64,000 bases of DNA from an uncultured Chitinophagaceae bacterium (GTDB lineage: Bacteria > Bacteroidota > Bacteroidia > Chitinophagales > Chitinophagaceae), in contig CAIQDX010000049.1 in the NCBI GenBank assembly GCA_903870685.1, positions 1 to 64,000 on the forward strand, read 5' to 3'. Below the pieces are notes generated by a model that was not told the DNA's origin, ran no database searches, and saw only the letters and a list, made by a program, of their open reading frames with translations. Position numbers and translations under genes: made by a program. This document shows positions 34,090-43,018 of the stretch, piece after piece. Each line of letters opens with the position of its first letter. The first letter of the stretch is position 1.

Positions 34090-34560
34090 ATGGCAACAGA
34101 CACGCAAATACAACAAATAGAACAATGGATAAAAACATTGTTAGATGCTGAAGCAGAATATTTCTGCGTAAGCATTAAAGTAAAGCCTGTTAATAATATA
34201 AAGATTTTTTTAGACGGCGATAATGGTTTGCCAATTGAAAAATGTGTGCAGTTCAATCGCAAATTATATAAGATGATTGAAGAGAGCAATCATTATCCCG
34301 ATGGAGATTTTAGTTTGGAAGTTTCTTCTCCCGGTTTGGAAGAACCGTTGAAACTTCATCGTCAATATTTAAAAAATATTGACCGGATAATAGAAGTGGT
34401 TTTTACAGATGGGTCTAAAAAAGAAGGAAAATTAATTGCCGTTGCAGAAGCCGATATTATTATAGAACACAGTGAGGGCAAGGGAAAGAAGGCAATTACA
34501 CAACAATTGGTTATTCCGTTTAATCATATAAAATCAACAACTGTTCAAATTAAATTTTAA
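34090..34560 (+). CDS. rimP: ribosome maturation factor RimP
   Basis: Cytoplasmic protein of 156 residues needed for 30S subunit maturation. The N-terminal domain includes AEYFCVSIKVKPVNNIKIFLDGDN, the family signature is FSLEVSSPGLEEPLK (about 78-92), and the C-terminal Sm-like barrel follows. The ATG at 34090 (MATDTQIQQ) is chosen; the frame remains open to 34003, but this would run through the palindrome and add 29 residues not seen in the family. It heads the conserved rimP-nusA-infB cluster. Confidence 0.93.
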   Translation: MATDTQIQQIEQWIKTLLDAEAEYFCVSIKVKPVNNIKIFLDGDNGLPIEKCVQFNRKLYKMIEESNHYPDGDFSLEVSSPGLEEPLKLHRQYLKNIDRIIEVVFTDGSKKEGKLIAVAEADIIIEHSEGKGKKAITQQLVIPFNHIKSTTVQIKF

Positions 34561-34575
34561 AAATTAATTACGAAA

Positions 34576-34595
34576 TACATTTATTGCTAAATGTA
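34576..34595 (+). promoter_or_regulatory. hairpin between rimP and nusA
   Basis: Perfect 8-bp stem TACATTTA / TAAATGTA with a TTGC loop, 27 bases before the nusA start. It is one of three hairpins that precede the three genes of this operon. Confidence 0.55.
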
Positions 34596-34622
34596 AATTG
34601 TAAATCGAAAATTGTAAATAGT

Positions 34623-35870
34623 ATGGCAAGTATCAATCTGATCGACGCATTTCAGGATTTTAAAGACGCAGAAAACTTAGATCGTCCAACGATGATGAAA
34701 GTAGTGGAAGATGTTTTCAAAACTTTGTTACGAAAAAAATATGGCAGCGATGAAAACTTCGACGTAATCGTGAATGCTGAAAAAGGCGATTTGGAAATCA
34801 TTCGTCGTCGCATGATTGTTGAAGATGGTGAAGTAAACGATCCTTTGGCTGAAATTGCTTATTCTGAAGCCGTAAAGATCGAACCCGATTTTGAAGTGGG
34901 CGAAGAATTATACGAAGAAGTTGATATGCTAGATTTTGGTCGCCGCGCTATTCTTGCTGCCAAACAAACTTTGGCTAGCCGCATCAGCGATTTGAAGAAA
35001 AATGTTTTGATCAAAAAATATGGTGATAGAATTGGTGAAATTATTTCGGCCGAAGTCTATCAGGTCTGGAAAAAAGAGGTTTTGTTATTAGATGACGAAG
35101 GCAACGAATTAATTCTTCCAAAATCCGAACAAATACCACAGGATTATTTTAAGAAAGGCGAAAATATTCGTGCCGTTATTGCCAGAGTAGACATTAAAAA
35201 TAATACTCCTGTAATTATTTTATCAAGAACAAGTCCTTTGTTCCTTGCTAAATTATTGGAAATAGAAGTTCCTGAAATTTTCGACGGGTTGATTGCAATT
35301 AAAAAGATTGTTCGTGATCCGGGAGAAAGAGCAAAGGTTGCTGTTGAATCTTATGACGATCGCATCGATCCTGTTGGCGCCTGCGTAGGTATGAAAGGAA
35401 GCCGTATTCACGGAATTGTTCGTGAATTGAAAAACGAAAACATTGATGTAATTAATTACACTGCTAATATTCAATTATTAATTCAACGCTCATTAACTCC
35501 TGCCAAGATCAGCTACATGAATATTGATAACGAAAAGAAACAGGCAGATGTGTATTTGAAAGCAGATCAGGTTTCTTTGGCAATTGGTCGTCGTGGCGTT
35601 AATATTAAATTAGCTTGCGAATTAACCGGATACGAATTAGATGTATTTAGAGAAGATGAAGAAAAGGCAGATGAATTTGATATTGATCTGGATGAATTTA
35701 GTGATGAAATTGAAACGTGGATTATTGATGAATTTAAACGTGTTGGTTGCGATACGGCAAGAAGTGTATTGAACTTAACCGCCGAAGAATTAGAAAGAAG
35801 AACAGATTTGGAAAAAGAAACAATTGATGATGTTAGAAATATTTTGCAAGCTGAATTTGATAAAGAATAG
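34623..35870 (+). CDS. nusA: transcription termination/antitermination factor NusA
   Basis: RNA polymerase-associated protein of 415 residues. An N-terminal domain (about 1-130) is followed by an S1 domain (about 130-200, GEIISAEVYQVWKKEVLLL) and two KH domains, the first with DPVGACVGMKGSRIHGIVRE and the second with VSLAIGRRGVNIKLACELTG. A short helical C-terminus follows. The ATG at 34623 fits the family; 13 extra upstream codons (from 34584) are unlikely. NusA may regulate its own operon, where hairpins precede each gene. Confidence 0.95.
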   Translation: MASINLIDAFQDFKDAENLDRPTMMKVVEDVFKTLLRKKYGSDENFDVIVNAEKGDLEIIRRRMIVEDGEVNDPLAEIAYSEAVKIEPDFEVGEELYEEVDMLDFGRRAILAAKQTLASRISDLKKNVLIKKYGDRIGEIISAEVYQVWKKEVLLLDDEGNELILPKSEQIPQDYFKKGENIRAVIARVDIKNNTPVIILSRTSPLFLAKLLEIEVPEIFDGLIAIKKIVRDPGERAKVAVESYDDRIDPVGACVGMKGSRIHGIVRELKNENIDVINYTANIQLLIQRSLTPAKISYMNIDNEKKQADVYLKADQVSLAIGRRGVNIKLACELTGYELDVFREDEEKADEFDIDLDEFSDEIETWIIDEFKRVGCDTARSVLNLTAEELERRTDLEKETIDDVRNILQAEFDKE

Positions 35871-35888
35871 TTGAATAAAGTATTGAAA

Positions 35889-35908
35889 GCACAAGAGTGC
35901 GACGCAAC
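35889..35908 (+). repeat. dispersed 20-base repeat, copy 3
   Basis: Exact consensus GCACAAGAGTGCGACGCAAC in the nusA-infB gap. The first 12 bases form the mini-hairpin GCAC-AAGA-GTGC. Confidence 0.75.
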
Positions 35909-35954
35909 GATGCAACATTAAAGTGCCGAAGTTGGTCTCACTAATAATAAAATA

Positions 35955-35984
35955 AATGATCATGAAAATTAAATCATGATCATT
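35955..35984 (+). promoter_or_regulatory. hairpin in front of infB
   Basis: Perfect 11-bp stem AATGATCATGA / TCATGATCATT with an 8-base AT loop, 20 bases before the infB start codon. It could slow translation initiation or attenuate read-through. Confidence 0.6.
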
Positions 35985-36004
35985 GGACAAAATAAAAAAA
36001 CTGA

Positions 36005-38989
36005 ATGTCAGAACTGAAATTACCGAGATTATTAGCCGCAGCTAAAGAGTTCAATGTTGGACAAGATACCATCATTGATTTTTTGGCAAAGAAAGGATTT
36101 AGTAAAGACGACCTGAAGCCCACGGCAAAGCTTTCGGAAGACATGTATTATGCTTTGCAGGCTGAGTTTCAGGGCGACAAGGTTGCAAAAAATAAAGCAG
36201 ATCTTGTAGAAATCCCGAAAGGTGGCAGTGGAGAAATGAAGAAGAAAAAAGATGAAGAAGAAATAACATTCAGAAAAGAAGAAAAAAAACCTGCTGTTAA
36301 AGAAGAACCAAAAGTTGAAAAACCAGTTGTTGTTGAAGAAGTAAAAGAAGTTGTTCCAGCTCCACCACCGCCACCAGTAAAAGAAATAAAAATTGAAGAG
36401 CCTGAATTAACTAAAATAGAAATACAGGAAATCGAAAGTCCGAAAGTTTTAGATAAAATTGACTTAAGTACGATAGATTCTTCAACACGTCCTAAAAAAA
36501 CCACTAAGAAAAAAGAAGAGCCTGTAACAGAAAAAATAGTTGAAGAACCAAAAAAAGAAAAGAAAAAAGAGAAGGAAGCTGTAGTAGAAATAAAACCAAC
36601 TGCAAAAATTAAGGAAGAACCTATAGAAATTATTTCGGAAGAAGATGCTTCTCCCCAAATTGAAAATATTGAAATCGAGAAATTAACCGGTCCAAAAATT
36701 CTTGGTAAGATTCAATTACCAATTGATAGCGATACACGTCCTAAACCACCAACAAGAGAAGAAAAACGTAAACGCAAACGTATTCCGGTTGATAAAAAAG
36801 GAAATGATCAACCTCAACAAAGAGCCCCACATCAAGGTGGCGGATTTAATAGAGATAACAGAGGTTCACAAGCTGCTCCTGCAGCAGGAACAGGTGGCGG
36901 ACCAAGCAGACCGATAGTTCCTGCAAACAATCGCACTAATCAATCTGGCGGAGGAGGAGGATTTAATAGAGGCGCAGCTGGTGGTGGTCAACAACGATCA
37001 GCAGGCGGCGGCAGTCAACAACGTGGTGGAAATAGAACAGGGGGCAGAGATGTTCGCCGTGAAGACAAAGAAATTGACGCAAAAGAAATTCAAGAAAAAA
37101 TACGCGAAACACAAGCTAAGCTTGCAGGATCCGGAGGTCGCGGTAAGAGCTTAAAAGCAAAATACCGTCGTGCTAAAAGAGATGAAGCCGCAGATGCTTT
37201 GGGTGATATAGTTGAAGATAATAAACTTCATGTTACAGAATTTGTTACAGTAAGCGAATTGGCAAACTTGATGGATGTAAGCTTTGCTGATGTAATTGGA
37301 AAGTGTATGGGATTGGGTATCATGGTTTCAATTAATCAACGTTTAGATGCAGAGGTAATTGAATTAGTGGCTAGTGAATTTAATTTTGAAGTTGAGTTCA
37401 TTAACTTGGATGATGTTGATGAAATGGAAGAAGAAGAGGAAGAAGAAAATACAGAAGATTTAGTTGGTCGTCCTCCAATAGTAACTATAATGGGTCACGT
37501 AGATCATGGTAAAACTTCTTTACTGGATTATATACGTAATGCAAATGTTGTAGCCGGTGAAGCTGGTGGTATTACTCAACACATTGGTGCTTACGAAGTG
37601 ACATTACCAAGTGGAAAACATATTACTTTCTTAGATACACCTGGTCATGAAGCATTTACTGCGATGCGTGCCCGTGGTGCAAAAATTACAGATATCGCTG
37701 TGATAGTTGTTGCAGCTGACGATGCAGTAATGCCTCAAACAAAAGAAGCCATCAGCCATGCACAGGCCGCTGCTGTTCCAATGATATTTGCAGTAAATAA
37801 AATTGATAAAGACGGTGCTAATCCTCAAAAAATTTATGAGCAATTATCTCAAATGAATATTCTTGTAGAAGAATGGGGTGGTAAATTTCAATCGCAAGAA
37901 TTAAGTGCGAAGAAACATATCAATATAGATTTATTATTAGAAAAAATATTGTTGGAGGCTGAAGTTTTAGATCTAAAAGCCAATCCTAACAAAGAAGCAA
38001 CAGGAACTATTATAGAGGCATCATTAGATAAAGGTCGTGGTTATGTTGCTACTATTCTTGTTCAAAATGGCACTTTAAAACTAGGTGATTTGATCGTATC
38101 CGGTCAACACTTCGGTCGTATCAAAGCCATGTTCAACGAACGCAATCAACGTGTGACAGAAGCGCCGCCATCAACACCTGTTGTAATCTTAGGTTTGAAT
38201 GGAGCTCCTCAAGCTGGTGAAAAATTCAAGGTTTATGAAGATGAATCTGAAGCAAAAGAAATTGCTGCAAAAAGAGGACAGATCATGCGAGAACAAGGAT
38301 TGCGTGCAAGAAAACATATTACTTTAGATGAGATCGGTCGTCGTTTAGCATTGGGTAATTTCAAAGAATTAAATATCATTATCAAAGGTGATGTGGATGG
38401 ATCTGTTGAAGCATTGAGCGATTCATTACAAAAATTATCTACTGCTGAAATTGCCATAAATGTTGTTCATAAAGCAGTTGGTCAAATTTCTGAAAGTGAT
38501 GTTTTGTTAGCTACTGCATCAGATGCTATTTTAATTGGTTTTAATGTTCGTCCTTCTTTACAAGCAAATCGATTGGCACAAAATGAAGGTGTTGAAATTA
38601 AAATGTACTCTATCATCTATAATGCAATCGAAGAAGTGAAAAGCGCTATGGAAGGTATGTTAGAGCCTAAGATTCAGGAAAAAGAAGTTGCCACTGTTGA
38701 GATACGTGAAGTTTACAAATTCGATAAAGCAACTGTTGCTGGTTCATTTGTTTTGGATGGAAGAATTAAACGCGATGCAAAAATTCGTTTATTCCGCGAT
38801 GGTATTTTATTATATCCAAGACAAGAAGGTGCTTTTGCAGAATTGGGAAGCCTGAAACGTTACAAAGATGACGTGAAAGAAGTTCCAAGTAATATGGAAT
38901 GCGGATTAACAGTTAAAAACTTCACAGATCTTTCTGTTGGCGATAGTATCGTTGCTTACGAAGAAGAAGAAGTAAAAAGAACATTATAA
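36005..38989 (+). CDS. infB: translation initiation factor IF-2
   Basis: GTPase that brings initiator tRNA to the 30S subunit; 994 residues. It has an N-terminal IF2N-like segment (1-60), a long charged Lys/Glu linker (70-260), a Gly/Arg-rich stretch (about 275-350, a likely RNA-contact region) and a second IF2N domain. The G domain follows with [14 protein letters not shown] (about 496-509), [15 protein letters not shown], and NKID. The C-terminal beta-barrel and fMet-tRNA domains are intact. The acidic run [13 protein letters not shown] just before the G domain is notable but common in Bacteroidota. It ends the operon with a terminator. Confidence 0.97.
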   Translation: MSELKLPRLLAAAKEFNVGQDTIIDFLAKKGFSKDDLKPTAKLSEDMYYALQAEFQGDKVAKNKADLVEIPKGGSGEMKKKKDEEEITFRKEEKKPAVKEEPKVEKPVVVEEVKEVVPAPPPPPVKEIKIEEPELTKIEIQEIESPKVLDKIDLSTIDSSTRPKKTTKKKEEPVTEKIVEEPKKEKKKEKEAVVEIKPTAKIKEEPIEIISEEDASPQIENIEIEKLTGPKILGKIQLPIDSDTRPKPPTREEKRKRKRIPVDKKGNDQPQQRAPHQGGGFNRDNRGSQAAPAAGTGGGPSRPIVPANNRTNQSGGGGGFNRGAAGGGQQRSAGGGSQQRGGNRTGGRDVRREDKEIDAKEIQEKIRETQAKLAGSGGRGKSLKAKYRRAKRDEAADALGDIVEDNKLHVTEFVTVSELANLMDVSFADVIGKCMGLGIMVSINQRLDAEVIELVASEFNFEVEFINLDDVDEMEEEEEEENTEDLVGRPPIVTIMGHVDHGKTSLLDYIRNANVVAGEAGGITQHIGAYEVTLPSGKHITFLDTPGHEAFTAMRARGAKITDIAVIVVAADDAVMPQTKEAISHAQAAAVPMIFAVNKIDKDGANPQKIYEQLSQMNILVEEWGGKFQSQELSAKKHINIDLLLEKILLEAEVLDLKANPNKEATGTIIEASLDKGRGYVATILVQNGTLKLGDLIVSGQHFGRIKAMFNERNQRVTEAPPSTPVVILGLNGAPQAGEKFKVYEDESEAKEIAAKRGQIMREQGLRARKHITLDEIGRRLALGNFKELNIIIKGDVDGSVEALSDSLQKLSTAEIAINVVHKAVGQISESDVLLATASDAILIGFNVRPSLQANRLAQNEGVEIKMYSIIYNAIEEVKSAMEGMLEPKIQEKEVATVEIREVYKFDKATVAGSFVLDGRIKRDAKIRLFRDGILLYPRQEGAFAELGSLKRYKDDVKEVPSNMECGLTVKNFTDLSVGDSIVAYEEEEVKRTL

Positions 38990-39006
38990 ACTATAATAAT
39001 TAACAA

Positions 39007-39058
39007 TTAGCTTCAAGTCATCCCGTATAACGGCAAATAGCTTGAAGCTAATTTTTTT
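39007..39058 (+). terminator. terminator of rimP-nusA-infB
   Basis: 11-bp perfect stem TTAGCTTCAAG (39007-39017) / CTTGAAGCTAA (39041-39051) with a 23-base loop and a run of seven T. Confidence 0.85.
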
Positions 39059-39124
39059 GTTAAAAGCATTATATAATAACTGTTGCACCTCTTGAAAGAG
39101 TAATTTTGAACTCATTTATTGATT

Positions 39125-40498
39125 ATGAAAAAATTTTTGATTTTCTTTTTAATTGTGATGATTGTTGTTGGGCGTTCGTCTGCACAACTTGTAAAAAAAG
39201 TTATAGCCGATAAAATTGTTGCTCAGGTTGGAGATAAAATTATTCTTCGTTCTGATGTGCTAAACGCGATTTCTGATGCCAAGCGCCAAGGCACTGAAGC
39301 ACAATTACCACCCAATCCTGAATGTGCTTTCCTGGAAGGACAATTAATTCAAAAGGCCTTGGTATTACAAGCAGAAAAAGATTCGCTTATTGTTACTGAA
39401 GATGAAATTGATGCAGCTTTAGAAAATCAGGTTAGAGGATTCATTAGAGAATACGGTTCTAAAGAAACGCTGGAAGAAATTGCAGGCAAAACTATTTATC
39501 AAATCAAAGAAGATTTTAAACCGGCTTTCAAAGAAAGAAAGTTGGCCGATCAAATGAGGAATAAGGTTCTTGAGAATATTAAAATAACACCAACAGAAGT
39601 AAAAGGTTTTTTTAATAAAATTTCGAAAGACAGTTTACCATATTACGAAACTGAAATTGAAGTAAGTCAAATTCTTTTAATTCCAAAATCTAATAAGGAT
39701 GTTGACGAATATGTGATCAAGCAATTGTATGATTACAGACGACAGGCAGAAGCTGGTACAAAAAAGTTTGAGCAATTAACTAAATTATATTCAGACGATT
39801 TGGGAACAGAAAAACAAGGTGGTACACTTTCTTTAAATAGAAATGATAAGGGTATGTGGGATCCAACATTTCTTTCTGCGGCTTTTAAATTAAAAGAAGG
39901 TCAGATATCTCCTGTTATAAAATCAAAGTTTGGATACCATATTATTCAAATGGTTAGTCGCGCAGGCGATGATGCCGTTGTTCGTCACCTTTTAAAAATC
40001 CCGCCTGTTACCGATGATGAAATAAAATTAGCAACACAAAAATTAGATTCTATAAGAGTAAAATTATTGTCAAACGAAATGTCGTTTGGAGAAGCAATAA
40101 ATAAATACAGTGAAGATGAGAATAGTAAATTTAATGGTGGCGCAATTCAGGCAAGAGATGGTTCAACATATATAACCATCGATCAATTAGATAAGGACAT
40201 GGTTGTCGCAATTAAAGATTTAAAACCCGGAGAATATTCAAAACCGCAATATTATGTTGATGAAAGAGGTAGAAAATTGGTTCGTTTAATTTATTTAAAA
40301 ACCAGAACAACTCCTCATCGTGAAAATATAAAAGAAGATTATAATAAAATTGCTCAGAGAGCTTTGGAAGATAAAAAACAAGAAAGATTAGAAAAATGGT
40401 TCAAAGAACATTTGCCTAGTTATTACATTTCTATCGACAAAGAATTTGAAGGATGTACAAGTCTTGCCGATTGGTGGAAATATGCAGCAAAAAACTAA
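39125..40498 (+). CDS. SurA-like periplasmic peptidyl-prolyl isomerase
   Basis: Periplasmic folding factor of 457 residues for outer membrane proteins. Signal peptide of about 20 residues (FLIFFLIVMIVVGRSSAQ). The N-terminal SurA-like helical domain includes ADKIVAQVGDKIILRSDVLN. Two parvulin domains follow: the first at about 170-280 (EVSQILLIPKS ... FGYHIIQMVSR) and the second at about 285-385 (RHLLKIPPVTDDE ... KLVRLIYLK). The C-terminus has a short extension ending WWKYAAKN. Start ATG 39125; an in-frame TTG lies two codons earlier. Monocistronic with flanking terminators. Confidence 0.92.
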   Translation: MKKFLIFFLIVMIVVGRSSAQLVKKVIADKIVAQVGDKIILRSDVLNAISDAKRQGTEAQLPPNPECAFLEGQLIQKALVLQAEKDSLIVTEDEIDAALENQVRGFIREYGSKETLEEIAGKTIYQIKEDFKPAFKERKLADQMRNKVLENIKITPTEVKGFFNKISKDSLPYYETEIEVSQILLIPKSNKDVDEYVIKQLYDYRRQAEAGTKKFEQLTKLYSDDLGTEKQGGTLSLNRNDKGMWDPTFLSAAFKLKEGQISPVIKSKFGYHIIQMVSRAGDDAVVRHLLKIPPVTDDEIKLATQKLDSIRVKLLSNEMSFGEAINKYSEDENSKFNGGAIQARDGSTYITIDQLDKDMVVAIKDLKPGEYSKPQYYVDERGRKLVRLIYLKTRTTPHRENIKEDYNKIAQRALEDKKQERLEKWFKEHLPSYYISIDKEFEGCTSLADWWKYAAKN

Positions 40499-40515
40499 GT
40501 TTTTATAAAACAACC

Positions 40516-40544
40516 AATCCCGCAAGTTTGCGGGATTTTTTATT
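40516..40544 (+). terminator. terminator of the SurA-like gene
   Basis: 10-bp perfect stem AATCCCGCAA / TTGCGGGATT with a GT spacer and a T run, 18 bases after the stop. Confidence 0.9.
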
Positions 40545-40569
40545 TAACAATTTAAATTTGAAAAATTGA

Positions 40570-40585
40570 ATGTATGTACATACAT
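40570..40585 (+). promoter_or_regulatory. operator-like palindrome before the MarR gene
   Basis: Perfect 16-bp palindrome ATGTATGTACATACAT immediately upstream of the MarR-family gene. A related shorter palindrome precedes the pirin gene (41072), so the MarR protein plausibly binds both. Confidence 0.7.
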
Positions 40586-40592
40586 TTGTGTT

Positions 40593-41051
40593 GTGAAATT
40601 AGAAACAGCCATACAAAGTAATAAATTTAAAAACGAAATTCATAAAGCCGGTCTAAATATTTTATATACGGCCTGGTGGATAAAAACCATTACTGTAAAA
40701 GAATTGAAAGAGTTTGGAATAACACATGAACAATACAATGTGCTACGGATTTTAAAAGGAAAATACCCTGATCAGATTTGTGTTAGAGATATTGCCTCAA
40801 GAATGATTGAGAAAAACTCAAACGTGCCAAGGATCATAGACAGATTAGAATTAAAAAAATTAGTTAAACGCTCTAACTGCTCGGCTGATAAAAGAGAAAC
40901 GGTAATTATTCTAACACAGGCCGGAATCACCATTCTTGAATCATGTACAAAAAAAATAAATGAATTAATGGATAAGTCTTTGCCAATAAATAATCAAGAG
41001 GCCATTGCAATAAATGAGTTGCTTGAAAAAGTAAGACAAAACGAAGAATAA
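40593..41051 (+). CDS. MarR family transcriptional regulator
   Basis: Winged-helix repressor of 152 residues. The helix-turn-helix lies in QICVRDIASRMIEKNSNVPRI (about 66-86) and the wing in KRSNCSADKRETVIILT (about 96-112); flanking helices dimerise. Start GTG at 40593: the frame is open to a TTG at 40566, but that codon precedes the 16-bp palindrome and would put the operator inside the gene. Regulators of this type often respond to phenolic or quinone compounds or oxidation. It is followed 38 bases later by pirin, with a similar palindrome between them. Confidence 0.88.
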   Translation: MKLETAIQSNKFKNEIHKAGLNILYTAWWIKTITVKELKEFGITHEQYNVLRILKGKYPDQICVRDIASRMIEKNSNVPRIIDRLELKKLVKRSNCSADKRETVIILTQAGITILESCTKKINELMDKSLPINNQEAIAINELLEKVRQNEE

Positions 41052-41071
41052 AAATTTTTTATCAAATTATA

Positions 41072-41081
41072 TGTATATACA
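41072..41081 (+). promoter_or_regulatory. second MarR-type palindrome before the pirin gene
   Basis: TGTATATACA within ATGTATATACAC, sharing the core of the operator at 40570. It lies 8 bases upstream of the pirin start codon, in the MarR-pirin gap. Confidence 0.55.
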
Positions 41082-41089
41082 CTTAAAAA

Positions 41090-41800
41090 ATGAAAACAAT
41101 AATTCACAAAGCAAATACAAGAGGTCATCTAAACTTTGGTTGGCTTGACGCTCATCATAGTTTCAGTTTCGGCGAATATTATGACCCTGCAAAAATTCAC
41201 TTTGGAGCGCTTAGAGTATTGAATGACGATATTATAAAAGGTGGTATGGGCTTCGGAAAACACCCACACGATAATATGGAAATAGTAACCATTCCGCTTG
41301 AAGGTGCCCTGGAACACAAAGACAGCACAGGTGGCCATGGTGTTATCAAAAAATACGATGTACAAATCATGAGTGCTGGTTCTGGTGTGTACCATTCAGA
41401 ATTCAATCATAATAAAAACGAAGACGCAAACATTTTACAAACATGGATTTTCCCTAGAGAAAAAAATGTTACGCCTCGTTACAATCAAAAAACATTTTTA
41501 CCCGAAGAGAGAATAAACAAATTGCAAACCATTGTTTCGCCTGACAATAAAGATGGCTTGTGGTTACATCAGGATACTTGGTATTCATTGGGAGATCTTT
41601 CAAAAGATTCCAAAATATCTTATACAATTCATTCAATTAAAAATGGCGTTTATGTTTTTCTGATTTCGGGAGAAGTAACAATCAACGATGTCATTTTAAA
41701 TAAGAGAGATGCCGTTGGTATTTCTGAAACCGAAAATTTTTCTATCAAAGCAAATGCAGATTCGGAAATTTTATTAATTGAAGTTCCGATGACATTTTAA
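41090..41800 (+). CDS. pirin family protein
   Basis: Bicupin protein of 236 residues, close in layout to YhhW-type pirins with quercetinase activity. Metal-binding residues are visible in the N-terminal cupin: GFGKHPHDNMEIVTI (two His, about 57-71) and YHSEFNHNKN (two His plus Glu, about 102-111). The C-terminal cupin lacks a metal set, as usual. It lies directly after MarR and before YceI and a flavin reductase, suggesting a response to oxidised aromatics or quinones. Confidence 0.92.
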   Translation: MKTIIHKANTRGHLNFGWLDAHHSFSFGEYYDPAKIHFGALRVLNDDIIKGGMGFGKHPHDNMEIVTIPLEGALEHKDSTGGHGVIKKYDVQIMSAGSGVYHSEFNHNKNEDANILQTWIFPREKNVTPRYNQKTFLPEERINKLQTIVSPDNKDGLWLHQDTWYSLGDLSKDSKISYTIHSIKNGVYVFLISGEVTINDVILNKRDAVGISETENFSIKANADSEILLIEVPMTF

Positions 41801-41834
41801 ATAGTATAATAAATTAAAAATAAAATAAACAATC

Positions 41835-42362
41835 ATGGCAACTTACAAAATTGACGCAGCGCACAGCGAAATTACTTTTAAAGTAAAACATTTAATGATT
41901 ACCAACGTAACTGGAAGCTTTACAAAATTTGATGCAATATTAGAATCATCAAAAGAAGATTTTACAGATGCTAAAATTTCTTTTAATGCAGACGTAACAA
42001 GCATTTCAACTAACAACGAACAAAGAGATGGTCATTTAAAAAGTGATGATTTTTTTGCAGCAGAAAAATTTCCTGCACTTACTTTTAATTCATCATCACT
42101 TAAAAAAATATCTGATGAAGAATATAAATTGATTGGTGATTTAACTATTCGTGATGTTACCAAACAAATTGAATTGTCTGTAGATTATGGCGGCACAGCA
42201 ACAGATCCTTATGGTCAAGTAAAATCTGGTTTTGAAATTAGCGGAAAAATAAATCGTAAAGATTTTGGTTTGGTTTGGACCGCAACAACCGAAGCCGGCG
42301 GCATTGTTGTTAGTGACGAAGTAAAATTAAATCTGGCTGTTCAAATGATTAAACAAGCATAG
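41835..42362 (+). CDS. YceI family lipid-binding-fold protein
   Basis: Beta-barrel protein of 175 residues of the YceI/polyisoprenoid-binding fold (TYKIDAAHSEITFKVKHLMI at the start, RDGHLKSDDFFAAEKFPALT in the middle, ISGKINRKDFGLVW near the end). YceI itself is periplasmic, but here no signal peptide is present, so a cytoplasmic location is expected. It probably binds a hydrophobic molecule such as an isoprenoid or quinone, which would fit the MarR-pirin-flavin reductase operon. Confidence 0.92.
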   Translation: MATYKIDAAHSEITFKVKHLMITNVTGSFTKFDAILESSKEDFTDAKISFNADVTSISTNNEQRDGHLKSDDFFAAEKFPALTFNSSSLKKISDEEYKLIGDLTIRDVTKQIELSVDYGGTATDPYGQVKSGFEISGKINRKDFGLVWTATTEAGGIVVSDEVKLNLAVQMIKQA

Positions 42363-42395
42363 ATTTTGTTTATTAGAATAAATAAAAAATATAAA

Positions 42396-42962
42396 ATGAA
42401 TATTTCAATTGTTTCTGGAAGTCCGAGAAAAGATAGTATAACTTTTAGAGTGGCTTTGTTTTTAAAAAAAATATTGGAAGAAAAAACAAATCACAATATC
42501 AACATAATTGATGTTAGAGATTATAATATTCCGATGCTTTTGCAAAGTGTGATTACATCTGTAGAAAAAGCTCCTGAAGATTTAAAAGATTTGGCAGAAA
42601 AAATGTTTTCTTCCGATGCTTATATTTTATTAACGCCAGAATACAACGGAAGTTACACACCTGCATTAAAAAATTTATTTGATCATTTTCCAAAACAATT
42701 GCATAAAACATTTGGAATAGTTTCCGCTTCTCCCGGCGCGATGGGAGGCATGCGCGCAACACAACAATTGCAATTATTAATTAATGCATTGTTTGGTATC
42801 GGCTCTCCATACATGTTAGTAACACCATTTGTTGATAAGAAATTTGACGAGAGGGGAAATCTCCTGGATGCCGCATTCCAGGCGAGTATCGACACTTTTA
42901 TTCATGAATTTTTATGGCTTGCAGAAAGTGTGAAGCCGGAGCTTCAACCTGTATATAATTAA
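42396..42962 (+). CDS. NADPH-dependent FMN reductase family protein
   Basis: Flavodoxin-fold oxidoreductase of 188 residues. The FMN phosphate loop is VSGSPRKDSITFRVA (about 5-19), followed by LLTPEYNGSYTPALKNLFDH, the classical NADPH-dependent FMN/quinone reductase motif. It is expected to reduce quinones or flavins with two electrons. Start ATG 42396; ten in-frame codons upstream are non-family. Last gene of the MarR-pirin-YceI operon, followed by a strong terminator. Confidence 0.92.
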   Translation: MNISIVSGSPRKDSITFRVALFLKKILEEKTNHNINIIDVRDYNIPMLLQSVITSVEKAPEDLKDLAEKMFSSDAYILLTPEYNGSYTPALKNLFDHFPKQLHKTFGIVSASPGAMGGMRATQQLQLLINALFGIGSPYMLVTPFVDKKFDERGNLLDAAFQASIDTFIHEFLWLAESVKPELQPVYN

Positions 42963-42968
42963 CTTTAA

Positions 42969-43010
42969 AAGAAAGTGGCGCTGTTGTAACTTCGCCACTT
43001 TCTTTTTTAA
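42969..43010 (+). terminator. terminator of the MarR operon
   Basis: 12-bp stem AAGAAAGTGGCG (42969-42980) / CGCCACTTTCTT (42993-43004) with a 12-base loop and a T run. It lies 9 bases before the start of the next gene. Confidence 0.9.
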
Positions 43011-43018
43011 TACATACC

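Noticed and set aside
36169-36504. Serine/threonine-rich minus-strand frame inside infB
   Set aside because: It is an antisense shadow of the Lys/Glu-rich linker codons of IF-2.
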